In this document: piece by piece, positions 1-8,358 of the stretch | How the letters are laid out: each line of letters begins with the position of its first letter | Numbering within the stretch: position 1 is the stretch's first letter | Assembly (NCBI GenBank): GCA_900552145.1 | Contig: URYW01000039.1 | Location: 1-15,510 of the forward strand | Source: an uncultured Collinsella sp. | GTDB taxonomy: Bacteria > Actinomycetota > Coriobacteriia > Coriobacteriales > Coriobacteriaceae | Direction of reading: 5' to 3' | DNA: 15,510 bases | Translations under genes and position numbers: made by a program | The notes under the pieces: generated by a model | Told to the model about the DNA's origin: nothing | The model's input: only the letters and a program-made list of their open reading frames with translations | Databases searched by the model: none

Positions 1-1510
<1,510 letters not shown>

Positions 1511-1709
1511 ATGTTGTTGTTCCTTATCTGCACGCGCAATGGGCACGGCATGCGGCCGCGCGGGCGTGCTTGGTAGTGCGCTAATACATACAAAAACAGG
1601 TGCGCACAGAGAGGACGTTGCTCAGCACGCTGGCGATCGCTTTGGCAGCCCTATCACGCGCCGTCCAGACGCAGCAGCTCTAAGCGATGGAGCAGATTCG
1701 CCGCCGGTT

Positions 1710-1715
1710 AGTATA
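1710..1715 (-). promoter_or_regulatory. Possible -10 box of the helicase gene with a leader of about 190 nt
   Basis: Read on the minus strand this is TATACT, a good -10 match, about 200 bp before the helicase ATG. No convincing -35 is seen at normal spacing. If used, the transcript has a leader of roughly 190 nt. Only the hexamer itself is observed; promoter use is inference. Confidence 0.3.
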
Positions 1716-1780
1716 CCCGTGCTTCGCATGCCCCCACGTAAACCACAGATGACGAGGCGGACGAGGTGGGCCCGGCTGAT

Positions 1781-1839
1781 TGTCTCAATCTGTAACATCT
1801 ACAGGGCGAATCTTCCTCTACGTGTTACAGATCGAGACA
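1781..1839. repeat. 59-bp palindromic element, copy 1
   Basis: An imperfect palindrome of 59 bp with 18-nt arms of the form TGTCTCRATCTGTAACAG and its reverse complement around a 23-bp centre. The arms agree at 16 of 18 positions. It lies between the divergent helicase and FHA genes, and the next copy starts 81 bp later. Confidence 0.9.
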
Positions 1840-1861
1840 AACGGTCGACACGGCTCACAAA

Positions 1862-1920
1862 CGTCTCAATCTGTAACAGTTAACGAGTAAAATCGGCCCT
1901 AATTGTTATAGATCAAGACA
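1862..1920. repeat. 59-bp palindromic element, copy 2
   Basis: Second copy, separated from copy 1 by 22 bp. The arms are more diverged: 13 of 18 positions agree, and the right arm has GTTATAG instead of GTTACAG. Length is again exactly 59 bp. Confidence 0.88.
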
Positions 1921-1985
1921 GAGGGGGATTTCCGTCCAGTCCAAACCAAATCTCTCAGTCTTCCTGCAATTTCGAACATGTGGCC

Positions 1986-1991
1986 TATAAT
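1986..1991 (+). promoter_or_regulatory. Probable -10 box of the FHA gene
   Basis: A perfect TATAAT, about 108 bp before the GTG start of the FHA gene and downstream of the two 59-bp palindromes. The -35 is weak (CTGCAA at 16-bp spacing matches 3 of 6). The surrounding stretch is clearly more AT-rich than the genes. Promoter use is inferred from this hexamer and its position. Confidence 0.45.
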
Positions 1992-2098
1992 GTTGCTTTA
2001 GTTACGCTATATATTGCGCAGCCATTTAATACGTCGCCCACCGGGGGCCATTAATTCCTATCGCCATATTGGCTAGGAAGCAATCAAAGGAGGTATCC

Positions 2099-3061
2099 GT
2101 GGCAGCAGAGACGCCTTGCTCGGTCCTCTATAACGATATTCGCTCGTTCGGCGGTCTTAAACATCTCGAGATCGCCCGAATGCTCATCAATGGAAACTCT
2201 TATCTCGGCAGTACCCTGCTCGAGAAATGCTCTTCCAACCGCTCGTATCTCACCCGTTACATCGTCCATTGCAAGCCTGACCAGTGCGCGCCCTCCATCT
2301 ACAGCGACTTTACCGTCACCACGCTCAACCTTTCCTCGGCAATCTGCAGCAAGCTCGGCGGCGGCGAGTCCGCCTATCGGGCAATCGCCGAGCACTATCG
2401 CGGTCCGGCCGCCAACGAAATGATGTCGGCTCTCGCCAGCTACAAGCTGGACAGCCGCCTATATGCAAATGCCCTCAATCGCATCGACAACTTTGACGGC
2501 AATGCCGTGCGCGAGAAAAGCACGCTTTACCTTATGCTCTTTGTGGCAACGGGGGCGCTCGCCGATCCCGTGCAGGGCGTGGCCACCGTCGAGCGCTTTT
2601 GCGACAGCAAGACGGGCGAGCACTTTGGCACCACCGAAACTACCGTCGGACGTGGCTTTATGAGCAGCCTGGCGCAGCCGCGCACCGTCGCCCCCAACCT
2701 CGGTCTGCTCAGAACCCATGCCGACAACTGCGCCGGCATGCAAATCCATCCCCTCACACGCGATCCGCGCGGCACCGTGATTGGTTCTTTGCCCAAAACC
2801 TCGCCCAGCATCACCGATGTGGGCGCCGACGCATCGCGCGAGCATCTTCGCATTTGGCTTGAGGGTGAGCACTGGTACGCCCAGGGCCTTGGGTCGACCA
2901 ACGGCACAGTGCTCGAATCGGGCGCGGGTGACGGCGATATTGTGATTGAGCCGCCGCGCGACCAACGCGAGCCTGGCAAGATCTATCCCCCAGTGGAAAT
3001 CGAAAACAGCGACAGGCTCCATCTGGGTCTCTACACGACATTCCTTGTCATTGTGGACTAG
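2099..3061 (+). CDS. FHA-domain protein, likely partner of the adjacent kinase
   Basis: Probable phosphothreonine-binding signalling protein, 320 residues. The GTG at 2099 is chosen because a perfect AAAGGAGG (2086-2093) lies 5 nt before it; an in-frame TTG at 2069 has no such site. The C-terminal third (about 223-320) is a forkhead-associated domain: GTVIG at 225-229, SREH at 246-249 and STNGT at 266-270. These are the conserved Ser/Arg/His and Thr/Asn/Gly positions that contact phosphothreonine in this family. The N-terminal 220 residues look mostly helical and match no domain I recognise; they contain several cysteines and no obvious signal peptide or membrane segment. The kinase gene starts 171 bp downstream on the same strand, and FHA proteins commonly bind or are phosphorylated by neighbouring Ser/Thr kinases. 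A terminator-like hairpin follows the stop, so the two genes may not share one transcript. Confidence 0.9.
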   Translation: MAAETPCSVLYNDIRSFGGLKHLEIARMLINGNSYLGSTLLEKCSSNRSYLTRYIVHCKPDQCAPSIYSDFTVTTLNLSSAICSKLGGGESAYRAIAEHYRGPAANEMMSALASYKLDSRLYANALNRIDNFDGNAVREKSTLYLMLFVATGALADPVQGVATVERFCDSKTGEHFGTTETTVGRGFMSSLAQPRTVAPNLGLLRTHADNCAGMQIHPLTRDPRGTVIGSLPKTSPSITDVGADASREHLRIWLEGEHWYAQGLGSTNGTVLESGAGDGDIVIEPPRDQREPGKIYPPVEIENSDRLHLGLYTTFLVIVD

Positions 3062-3064
3062 CGC

Positions 3065-3100
3065 GGACGGCGATCGGAAGACGGTCGCCGTCCGTCTTTC
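3065..3100 (+). terminator. Probable terminator after the FHA gene
   Basis: Stem GGACGGCGA (3065-3073) pairs perfectly with 3085-3093 across an 11-nt loop, 3 bp after the stop codon. The following tract is only moderately T-rich (GTCTTTCGTCTTCT), so termination is probably partial. It could also be an mRNA-stabilising hairpin. Confidence 0.55.
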
Positions 3101-3139
3101 GTCTTCTACCTTCTGCGTCGTAAACGACAATGCTCAGCG

Positions 3140-3200
3140 GTATACGTGGGCAGTGCGGCTATCATGGTACTTTACCGATATCCGCACTGCTCGCGTATAC
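3140..3200. repeat. 24-bp inverted repeat just upstream of the kinase gene
   Basis: Arms 3140-3163 and 3177-3200 agree at 21 of 24 positions around a 13-bp loop. Each arm holds GTATAC at its outer end and GCAGTGCGG in its middle. It ends 32 bp before the kinase ATG and lies within the presumed leader or promoter of that gene. It could be a regulator binding site, a leader hairpin or an extragenic palindrome; the sequence alone does not decide. Confidence 0.7.
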
Positions 3201-3232
3201 GTGCGGCAACCCATGCCAGACAAAGGAACGCC

Positions 3233-5317
3233 ATGGATACTACCGATAGCGCCTATGGCGACAAACTCATCCGTCTCGATACGTTCGATACCGCCGTGGC
3301 GGTCGACCCCAGCGCCGAGGACGACGCCAAACGTCGGTTTATGACGCTTATTCTCCAGACGGCCCACCGCAACAACGGCAACATCGGGCACGTGCTGCGC
3401 GCGACCAACACGAGCGGCGAGGTCTTTGCCGTCAAGCTGCTCAAGGACAACGCTATCCTTTCCGGCCAAGCCCCCGACCGCTCCGCCGAGCAATCGGCAG
3501 CGCACCTGGCCAGCACCGCCGCGCTGTTCGAGGAGTACCGTCATCTGTGTACCGTCTCGCACCTGCGCGGATTTCCGCGCGTCTATGGCTACGGATCGTG
3601 CGAGGATGACCCTCTCATCCTCATGGAGTGGGTCGAGGGCACCTCGCTCAAGCAGGCGCTGCCCCTGCTTCCGCACGACGCCTCGGGCGGGCTGACCACC
3701 CAGATGGTCGCCGCCGTCGGAAACGCCGTGCTTCGTGCGCTCTTGATGACCCAAGGCCTCGTGAATCCGGTCATCCATCGCGACCTGTCGCCTGCCAATA
3801 TCATGTTCCGCACCACCAGCCGAACGCTCGAGCAGCAGATTGCTGATTGTTCCTTTGACCCCTGCCTCATCGACATGGGCTCCGCGACCATGGCTCTCGG
3901 CGACGACACGATCACCCGGCGCGCCGACATCTGGCGTTTTGCCACGCCCGCATACGCCGCGCCCGAGATGCTCACGCAGGATATCGAAGGCATCGCGGCC
4001 CTTCGCCGTTCGCCGGCAATCGACGTCTATGCGCTTTCGAGCATTCTGTACCAGCTCTACAGCGGTCGCAAACCGTTTGACTTTGAGTCGACGGACGCCG
4101 CTGCAACCGGCTCGTTCTATCTCGTAAAGACCAAGACCAAGCCGGCACCGCTCGAGCCGCGCTGCGAGGGCGATGAGGCGCTCGTCCAGATCATCATGAA
4201 GGGTCTCTCAGTCGAGCAGTGCGATCGTCCCACCGAGCAGCAGATGCTCGAGGTGCTCTCGGCATACCTCACCGACGCCGAATCCGAAGGCCGCGAAGGT
4301 GCAGGAGACGAGGCCGCAATTGATATCGATTCTGGCACGCACCTTAAGGTCGACGTCGCCGGCGAGCGCGCACGAGAGATCCTGAATCAGGCCCGCCACG
4401 ATGCCATGACCCGCCGCCGCTTTATTATCGGCGGCGCTATCGCAGCCGTTGCGGGGCTCAGCGTTATCGGGGCGGCAACCCATGGCTTTGGCATCCCCGA
4501 CTACCTCGACGGTATCCGCGGTTCACTTGACGACTACACCTGGGATCAGCTGCAGGAGATTTCGCTCAAGATTAAGGCCGCCGAGACCCGTAGCGAGGCA
4601 CGCGAGATTGCCAAGCGCTATCACCTGCTCGATGACAACGGGCATATCCCCTATCCATGCACCAAGCGTGTCACGCTCACCAACGGGCTGCAGGTTGGCG
4701 CGCAGCTTGTGGGCATCCGCCACGATGAGCTTCTGGACGGGACGGGCAAGGCCGGGCTGACGTTTATGTTCGACGCGGGTATTGCCGAGCGCAACGCTGC
4801 GGCTGAACCGCCGAGCGCCGGCTGGGCAGATTGCGAGCTGCGGGAGTGGCTCAACGGCGACGGCCTTAAGCTGCTGCCCAACGAGTTGCGCGCGCTCATT
4901 AAAGGTGTCAAGAAGGTCTCGAACAATGTGGGCGCCGCCAACAGCGCATCGTGCCTGAGCGAGTTGCCCGCAACCCTTTGGCTGCCCGCCATGGTCGAGC
5001 TGTGCGGTACGCAACCGCCCGATTCGTTTACCGAGGACTATCACTACCTGGCAGACATCTACAACGGCGAGGGCAAGGAGTATCAGCTCTTCCGCGAGCT
5101 CAAGGTAAGCCCGTATTCCACGAACGAGACGATGGTCCGCCAGTGGAAGGGCAAGGACACCTGCTGGTGGGAGCGCACGGTGAGCCCCGACTCATCGGAG
5201 ACCGAAGGCACGCTCTATTTGAATCGCGTTGGACACGACGGCGACGTCTTTACGTACGCAACGCCTGCGGACAAGCCAAACAAGCTAACCTGTGTGATCC
5301 CCGGGTTCTGTATCTAG
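3233..5317 (+). CDS. Membrane-anchored Ser/Thr protein kinase with C-terminal DUF6273-like domain
   Basis: 694-residue predicted protein kinase. The ATG at 3233 has AAAGGA 5 nt upstream; the frame is open further upstream but that part lies in the inverted repeat and lacks a site. Kinase domain about 1-345: glycine loop GNIGHV (49-54), ATP-binding Lys68, catalytic loop HRDLSPAN (182-189; Asp184, Asn189), metal-binding Asp214 in DMG instead of DFG, APE (243-245) and Asp264 of subdomain IX. An acidic linker is followed by TRRRFIIGG (about 392-400) and one hydrophobic segment to about 415. The C-terminal 220 residues (elements such as ELREWLNGDGL, LWLPAMVELCG, WWERTVSP and a final PGFCI) resemble the DUF6273 domain common in Clostridia and Coriobacteria, which I infer faces outside. 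All catalytic residues are present, so an active enzyme is expected. Substrates are unknown; the FHA neighbour is the obvious candidate. Confidence 0.9.
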   Translation: MDTTDSAYGDKLIRLDTFDTAVAVDPSAEDDAKRRFMTLILQTAHRNNGNIGHVLRATNTSGEVFAVKLLKDNAILSGQAPDRSAEQSAAHLASTAALFEEYRHLCTVSHLRGFPRVYGYGSCEDDPLILMEWVEGTSLKQALPLLPHDASGGLTTQMVAAVGNAVLRALLMTQGLVNPVIHRDLSPANIMFRTTSRTLEQQIADCSFDPCLIDMGSATMALGDDTITRRADIWRFATPAYAAPEMLTQDIEGIAALRRSPAIDVYALSSILYQLYSGRKPFDFESTDAAATGSFYLVKTKTKPAPLEPRCEGDEALVQIIMKGLSVEQCDRPTEQQMLEVLSAYLTDAESEGREGAGDEAAIDIDSGTHLKVDVAGERAREILNQARHDAMTRRRFIIGGAIAAVAGLSVIGAATHGFGIPDYLDGIRGSLDDYTWDQLQEISLKIKAAETRSEAREIAKRYHLLDDNGHIPYPCTKRVTLTNGLQVGAQLVGIRHDELLDGTGKAGLTFMFDAGIAERNAAAEPPSAGWADCELREWLNGDGLKLLPNELRALIKGVKKVSNNVGAANSASCLSELPATLWLPAMVELCGTQPPDSFTEDYHYLADIYNGEGKEYQLFRELKVSPYSTNETMVRQWKGKDTCWWERTVSPDSSETEGTLYLNRVGHDGDVFTYATPADKPNKLTCVIPGFCI

Positions 5318-5359
5318 GCGGCGGGCGTCTTGCCATGACGGGACCCCCTCCCCGGCAAT

Positions 5360-5418
5360 TGTCTCGATCTGCAACACTAGCTCGGCAGATACAGGTCTAG
5401 TTGTTACAGAACGAGACA
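5360..5418. repeat. 59-bp palindromic element, copy 3 (array unit A)
   Basis: First of five regularly spaced copies after the kinase stop codon. Arms agree at 15 of 18 positions; the left arm has GCAAC where the others have GTAAC. Confidence 0.9.
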
Positions 5419-5439
5419 AACCCCAGCCCCGCGAGACAA

Positions 5440-5498
5440 CATCTCAATCTGTAACAGTAAGGGGTCAAAATCCTCTCTAGATGTTACAGATCAAGACA
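5440..5498. repeat. 59-bp palindromic element, copy 4 (array unit B)
   Basis: Starts 80 bp after the previous copy. Arms agree at 13 of 18 positions; the left arm begins CATCTC rather than TGTCTC. Confidence 0.9.
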
Positions 5499-5520
5499 TT
5501 TGAGTTGACCCCGGGCAGTC

Positions 5521-5579
5521 TGTCTCGATCTGTAACAGTTAGAGGTTATATCTCCCGCTAGATGTTACAGATTGAGACA
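5521..5579. repeat. 59-bp palindromic element, copy 5 (array unit C)
   Basis: Starts 81 bp after the previous copy. Arms agree at 16 of 18 positions. Pairing can continue past the arms with a one-base offset (GTTAGAGG against CTAGCGGG), leaving a short AT-rich loop. Confidence 0.92.
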
Positions 5580-5600
5580 TTGAGTTTGCTGCCAACTGTT

Positions 5601-5659
5601 TGTCTTGATCTGTAACAAATACTCGGTAAAACGGGGTCTGGTTGTTACAGATCGAGACG
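5601..5659. repeat. 59-bp palindromic element, copy 6 (array unit D)
   Basis: Starts 80 bp after the previous copy. Arms agree at 16 of 18 positions. The spacer before it resembles the one after it (both begin TT-AG and end TGTT). Confidence 0.92.
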
Positions 5660-5680
5660 TTAGCTTTCGGCTGAAATGTT

Positions 5681-5739
5681 TGTCTAAATCTGTAACAGTT
5701 ACGGCTCAAAAAACGGTCCAGATGTTACAGATTGAGATG
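5681..5739. repeat. 59-bp palindromic element, copy 7 (array unit E)
   Basis: Starts 80 bp after the previous copy and is the last complete unit before copA. Arms agree at 14 of 18 positions; the right arm ends GAGATG rather than GAGACA. Confidence 0.9.
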
Positions 5740-5770
5740 ATTGATTGGGACGGTCCATCGGCCAACCATC

Positions 5771-5786
5771 CATCCTCATCTGTAAC
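5771..5786. repeat. Half copy of the 59-bp palindrome next to the copA promoter
   Basis: CATCCTCATCTGTAAC matches the left arm of the element at most positions. No right arm follows; the expected place is occupied by AT-rich sequence and the copA promoter. It starts 90 bp after unit E, 10 bp out of the array phase. Confidence 0.6.
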
Positions 5787-5811
5787 GAAATCTCATATAT
5801 TATTTCTGTAC

Positions 5812-5842
5812 TGGACACCCCCAGGGGGTATGGGTGTATAGT
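5812..5842 (+). promoter_or_regulatory. Probable copA promoter
   Basis: TGGACA (5812-5817) and TATAGT (5837-5842) are -35 and -10 candidates separated by 19 bp, which is longer than usual. The CsoR-type palindrome lies in the spacer, the arrangement expected for repression by blocking polymerase. The hexamers are observed; their use is inferred. Confidence 0.55.
5817..5829. promoter_or_regulatory. CsoR-type copper operator
   Basis: ACCCCCAGGGGGT is a perfect 13-bp palindrome with a single central base. CsoR-family repressors are known to bind G-tract/C-tract inverted repeats of this kind upstream of copper genes. It lies between the probable -35 and -10 of copA, and a CsoR homologue is the third gene of the same operon. 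The flanks (ACA before, ATGGGTGT after) extend the symmetry imperfectly. Confidence 0.75.
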
Positions 5843-5889
5843 ATCGGCAGGTTAACAATTCCAACACCGAACCACAGAAAGGAGAAGCC

Positions 5890-8232
5890 ATGGCTCAAGA
5901 TAAGTTCGACGTGGGCGGCATGACATGCGCCGCCTGCCAGGCGCATGTGGACCGTGCCGTGAGCAAACTCGACGGCGTCCAAAGCGTCGCGGTCAACCTA
6001 CTCGCCGGTTCCATGATGGTCGACTACGACCCTGCGCAGGTCTCCCCCGACGATATCTGCACCGCCGTCGACCGTGCCGGCTACTCGGCCTCGCCCGTCG
6101 ATGCGGGCACCGGTGCCGCCGGCTCAAACGGCAGTGCGCAAGTCAGGTCCGTCGCCGCCCACATGGAGTCGCCCACCAAAAAGTTGGAGGCCGCCGCCTC
6201 TGCCATGCGCACCCGCCTCATCATCTCGATCATCTTCCTCATCCCACTGTTCTACATAGGCATGGGGCACATGCTCGGTTGGCCACTGCCCGGCGTCTTC
6301 ACCGACCACACCCACAGCATGACGCTCGCGCTCACCGAGCTCGTCCTGCTCATTCCCATCGCCTACGTCAACGACGCATACTTTATCAACGGGTTTAAAT
6401 CGCTTACGCACGGCGCGCCTACCATGGACGCCCTTATTGCCGTGGGCGCCACTGCTTCCATCGCCTGGTCGCTCTACGCCATGTTCATCATGGCCGACCA
6501 GCTAGCCGCGGGTCAGGTCCACGAGGCCATGATGACGGGCATGGACAACCTGTATTTTGAGAGCGCCGGCACAATCCTGTCGCTCGTCACCGTGGGCAAA
6601 TATCTCGAGACACGCAGCAAATCCAAGACCGGCGGCGCCATCGAGGCGCTCATCGACTTGGCGCCCAAGACCGCGACCGTCGTGGCAGAGGACGGCACCG
6701 AAACCATCGTCGATGTCGACGCCATCCTTCCCGGCCAGGTCCTGCGCGTGCGCCCCGGCGAGTCCATCCCCGTCGATGGCGTGGTGCTCGAGGGCAGCTC
6801 GGCCGTGGACGAGAGCGCGCTCACCGGCGAGTCCATCCCCGTGGAGAAGACCGCCGGCGACACTGTCAATGCGGCCACGGTCAACCGCACGGGCGCGTTT
6901 ACCTTCCGCGCCACGCGTGTGGGCGCCGACACGTCGCTCGCCAAGATTATCCAGCTCGTCGAGGACGCCAACGCCACCAAGGCGCCCATCGCCCGCATGG
7001 CCGACAAGGTCGCCGGCGTGTGCGTGCCCGTAGTATTCGTGATCTCGGCCGTGACCTTTGTGGTGTGGATGGCGCTGACCGGCAGCATAAACGAGGCACT
7101 CACCTCCGGCGTGGCGGTGTTGGTGATCAGCTGTCCGTGCGCACTCGGCCTAGCCACGCCCGTCGCCATTATGGTAGGTACCGGCAAGGGCGCCGAGATG
7201 GGCATTCTGTTTAAGAGCGCCGAGGCGCTGGAGAACCTGCGCAGCGTGGGCACCGTGGTGCTCGATAAGACGGGCACGGTCACCCGCGGCAAGCCCGCCG
7301 TGACCGATATCACGGTAGCCACGCGCGCTGACGGCTCGCCCGCCATGAGCGAAAAGGCATTGCTCAAGCTGGCCGCTGCGCTGGAGCGCTCAAGCGAGCA
7401 CCCGCTGGCCGAGGCGATTATGGCCGAGTGCGAGGCGCGCGGAATCGTCGCACGCATGGTCGAGGACTTTACCGCCGTGCCCGGGCGAGGCGTTACGGCA
7501 CGCGAGGGGCAGAATGTCATCGCCGCCGGCAACGTGCGTCTGATGGACGAGCTGGGCGTGAAGGTTCCCGCCGGCCTTGCCGAACAGTTCGCGGCCGAGG
7601 GCAAGACGCCGCTGTTCTTTGCCAAGAACAGCGAGCTTGTCGGTACCATCGCCGTGGCGGACGAGGTCAAGGAGACGAGCGCCGGGGCCATCGCCGCACT
7701 GCGCTCGCTTGGCGTCGACGTGTGCATGCTCACCGGCGACAACCGCGTGCCGGCCGAGGCCATCGCCCGCCGCGTGGGGCTGAGCCGCGAGCAGGTCATC
7801 GCCGACGTCCTCCCCGCCGACAAGGCACGCCACGTGCGCGAGCTGCAGGATGCGGGCAGCAAGGTCGCCATGGTGGGCGACGGCATCAACGACTCCCCCG
7901 CCCTGGCGCGCGCCGACGTGGGCCTTGCGATCGGCACCGGCGCCGACATCGCCAAGGAGGGGGCAGATGTGGTGCTCATGCGCAGCGACCTCATGGACGT
8001 CGCCCGCGCCATCGAGCTGTCGCGCGCCACGATCCGCAACATCAAGCAGGACTTGTTCTGGGCGCTGTTCTACAACGGCATCGGCATTCCGCTTGCCGCG
8101 GGCGTGTTCTTCCCTCTCACGAGTTGGCAGCTCTCGCCGATGTTCGGCGCCGCGGCCATGAGCCTGTCGAGTGTCTGCGTCGTGTCCAATGCGCTGCGCC
8201 TGCGAACCTTTAAGCCGAAAGTGGCAAAATAG
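5890..8232 (+). CDS. copA: Copper(I)-exporting P1B-type ATPase CopA
   Basis: Pumps Cu(I) out of the cytoplasm using ATP. 780 residues, a normal length for a one-HMA CopA. The ATG at 5890 has AAAGGAG 5 nt before it. An N-terminal heavy-metal-associated domain carries GMTCAAC (Cys13, Cys16). An Ala/Gly/Ser linker follows, then the first membrane helices (from about 110). The actuator motif TGES is at 312-315 and the transmembrane metal site CPC at 415-417, the signature of Cu(I)/Ag(I) transporters. Further motifs are the phosphorylated DKTGT (Asp459), SEHP (His504-Pro505) of the nucleotide domain and GDGIND (663-668), with the last two helices near the C-terminus. It is first in a copA-copZ-csoR operon behind a CsoR-type operator, so induction by copper is expected. 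Ag(I) may also be carried. No defect is seen. Confidence 0.97.
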   Translation: MAQDKFDVGGMTCAACQAHVDRAVSKLDGVQSVAVNLLAGSMMVDYDPAQVSPDDICTAVDRAGYSASPVDAGTGAAGSNGSAQVRSVAAHMESPTKKLEAAASAMRTRLIISIIFLIPLFYIGMGHMLGWPLPGVFTDHTHSMTLALTELVLLIPIAYVNDAYFINGFKSLTHGAPTMDALIAVGATASIAWSLYAMFIMADQLAAGQVHEAMMTGMDNLYFESAGTILSLVTVGKYLETRSKSKTGGAIEALIDLAPKTATVVAEDGTETIVDVDAILPGQVLRVRPGESIPVDGVVLEGSSAVDESALTGESIPVEKTAGDTVNAATVNRTGAFTFRATRVGADTSLAKIIQLVEDANATKAPIARMADKVAGVCVPVVFVISAVTFVVWMALTGSINEALTSGVAVLVISCPCALGLATPVAIMVGTGKGAEMGILFKSAEALENLRSVGTVVLDKTGTVTRGKPAVTDITVATRADGSPAMSEKALLKLAAALERSSEHPLAEAIMAECEARGIVARMVEDFTAVPGRGVTAREGQNVIAAGNVRLMDELGVKVPAGLAEQFAAEGKTPLFFAKNSELVGTIAVADEVKETSAGAIAALRSLGVDVCMLTGDNRVPAEAIARRVGLSREQVIADVLPADKARHVRELQDAGSKVAMVGDGINDSPALARADVGLAIGTGADIAKEGADVVLMRSDLMDVARAIELSRATIRNIKQDLFWALFYNGIGIPLAAGVFFPLTSWQLSPMFGAAAMSLSSVCVVSNALRLRTFKPKVAK

Positions 8233-8256
8233 GCTCACCATTCAGTCCATTTAGAA

Positions 8257-8358
8257 CGGGTTTTCCAGATGCCCGAGATTGACCTGAAAGAGGAGCGACG
8301 CGTACTTTGATACGTGAGCGACGGCTTGAAGGTCAAGGTCGGGTGCCTGGGAAAGCCG
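8257..8358 (+). repeat. 102-bp imperfect palindrome between copA and copZ
   Basis: Two 48-nt halves (8257-8304 and 8311-8358) face each other around a 6-nt centre. In the outer 29 bp, 22 positions are Watson-Crick and 3 more can form G-U pairs in RNA; the middle is poorly paired and the inner CGTA/TACG pairs again. It fills most of the 147-bp gap between the two genes. As mRNA it would be a long hairpin able to separate copA and copZ expression by processing or partial termination. No T-tract follows, so it is not a standard terminator. Confidence 0.75.

Noticed and set aside
1511..2098. tRNA, riboswitch or T-box in the large gap
   Set aside because: No cloverleaf, T-box motif or known riboswitch core is visible; the identifiable content is the palindromes and promoter-like hexamers.
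5360..5739. CRISPR array
   Set aside because: The repeated 18-nt unit alternates in orientation, the copies are degenerate, the intervals are only 21-23 bp, and no cas gene is present. This is a tandem palindrome array.
5360..5739. Integron attC sites ('59-base elements')
   Set aside because: Length and imperfect symmetry are suggestive, but the conserved core sites (RYYYAAC and GTTRRRY) do not fit the arms, there are no cassette genes between copies, and no integrase is seen. The shared 59-bp size is a coincidence.
5605..5841. Open frame across the palindrome array
   Set aside because: It is built from repeat sequence, has no ribosome binding site and runs into the copA promoter.
6513..8045. 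Long minus-strand frame opposite copA
   Set aside because: It is a codon-bias shadow of copA, rich in Ser, Ala, Thr and Arg without domain character, and copA is unambiguous.
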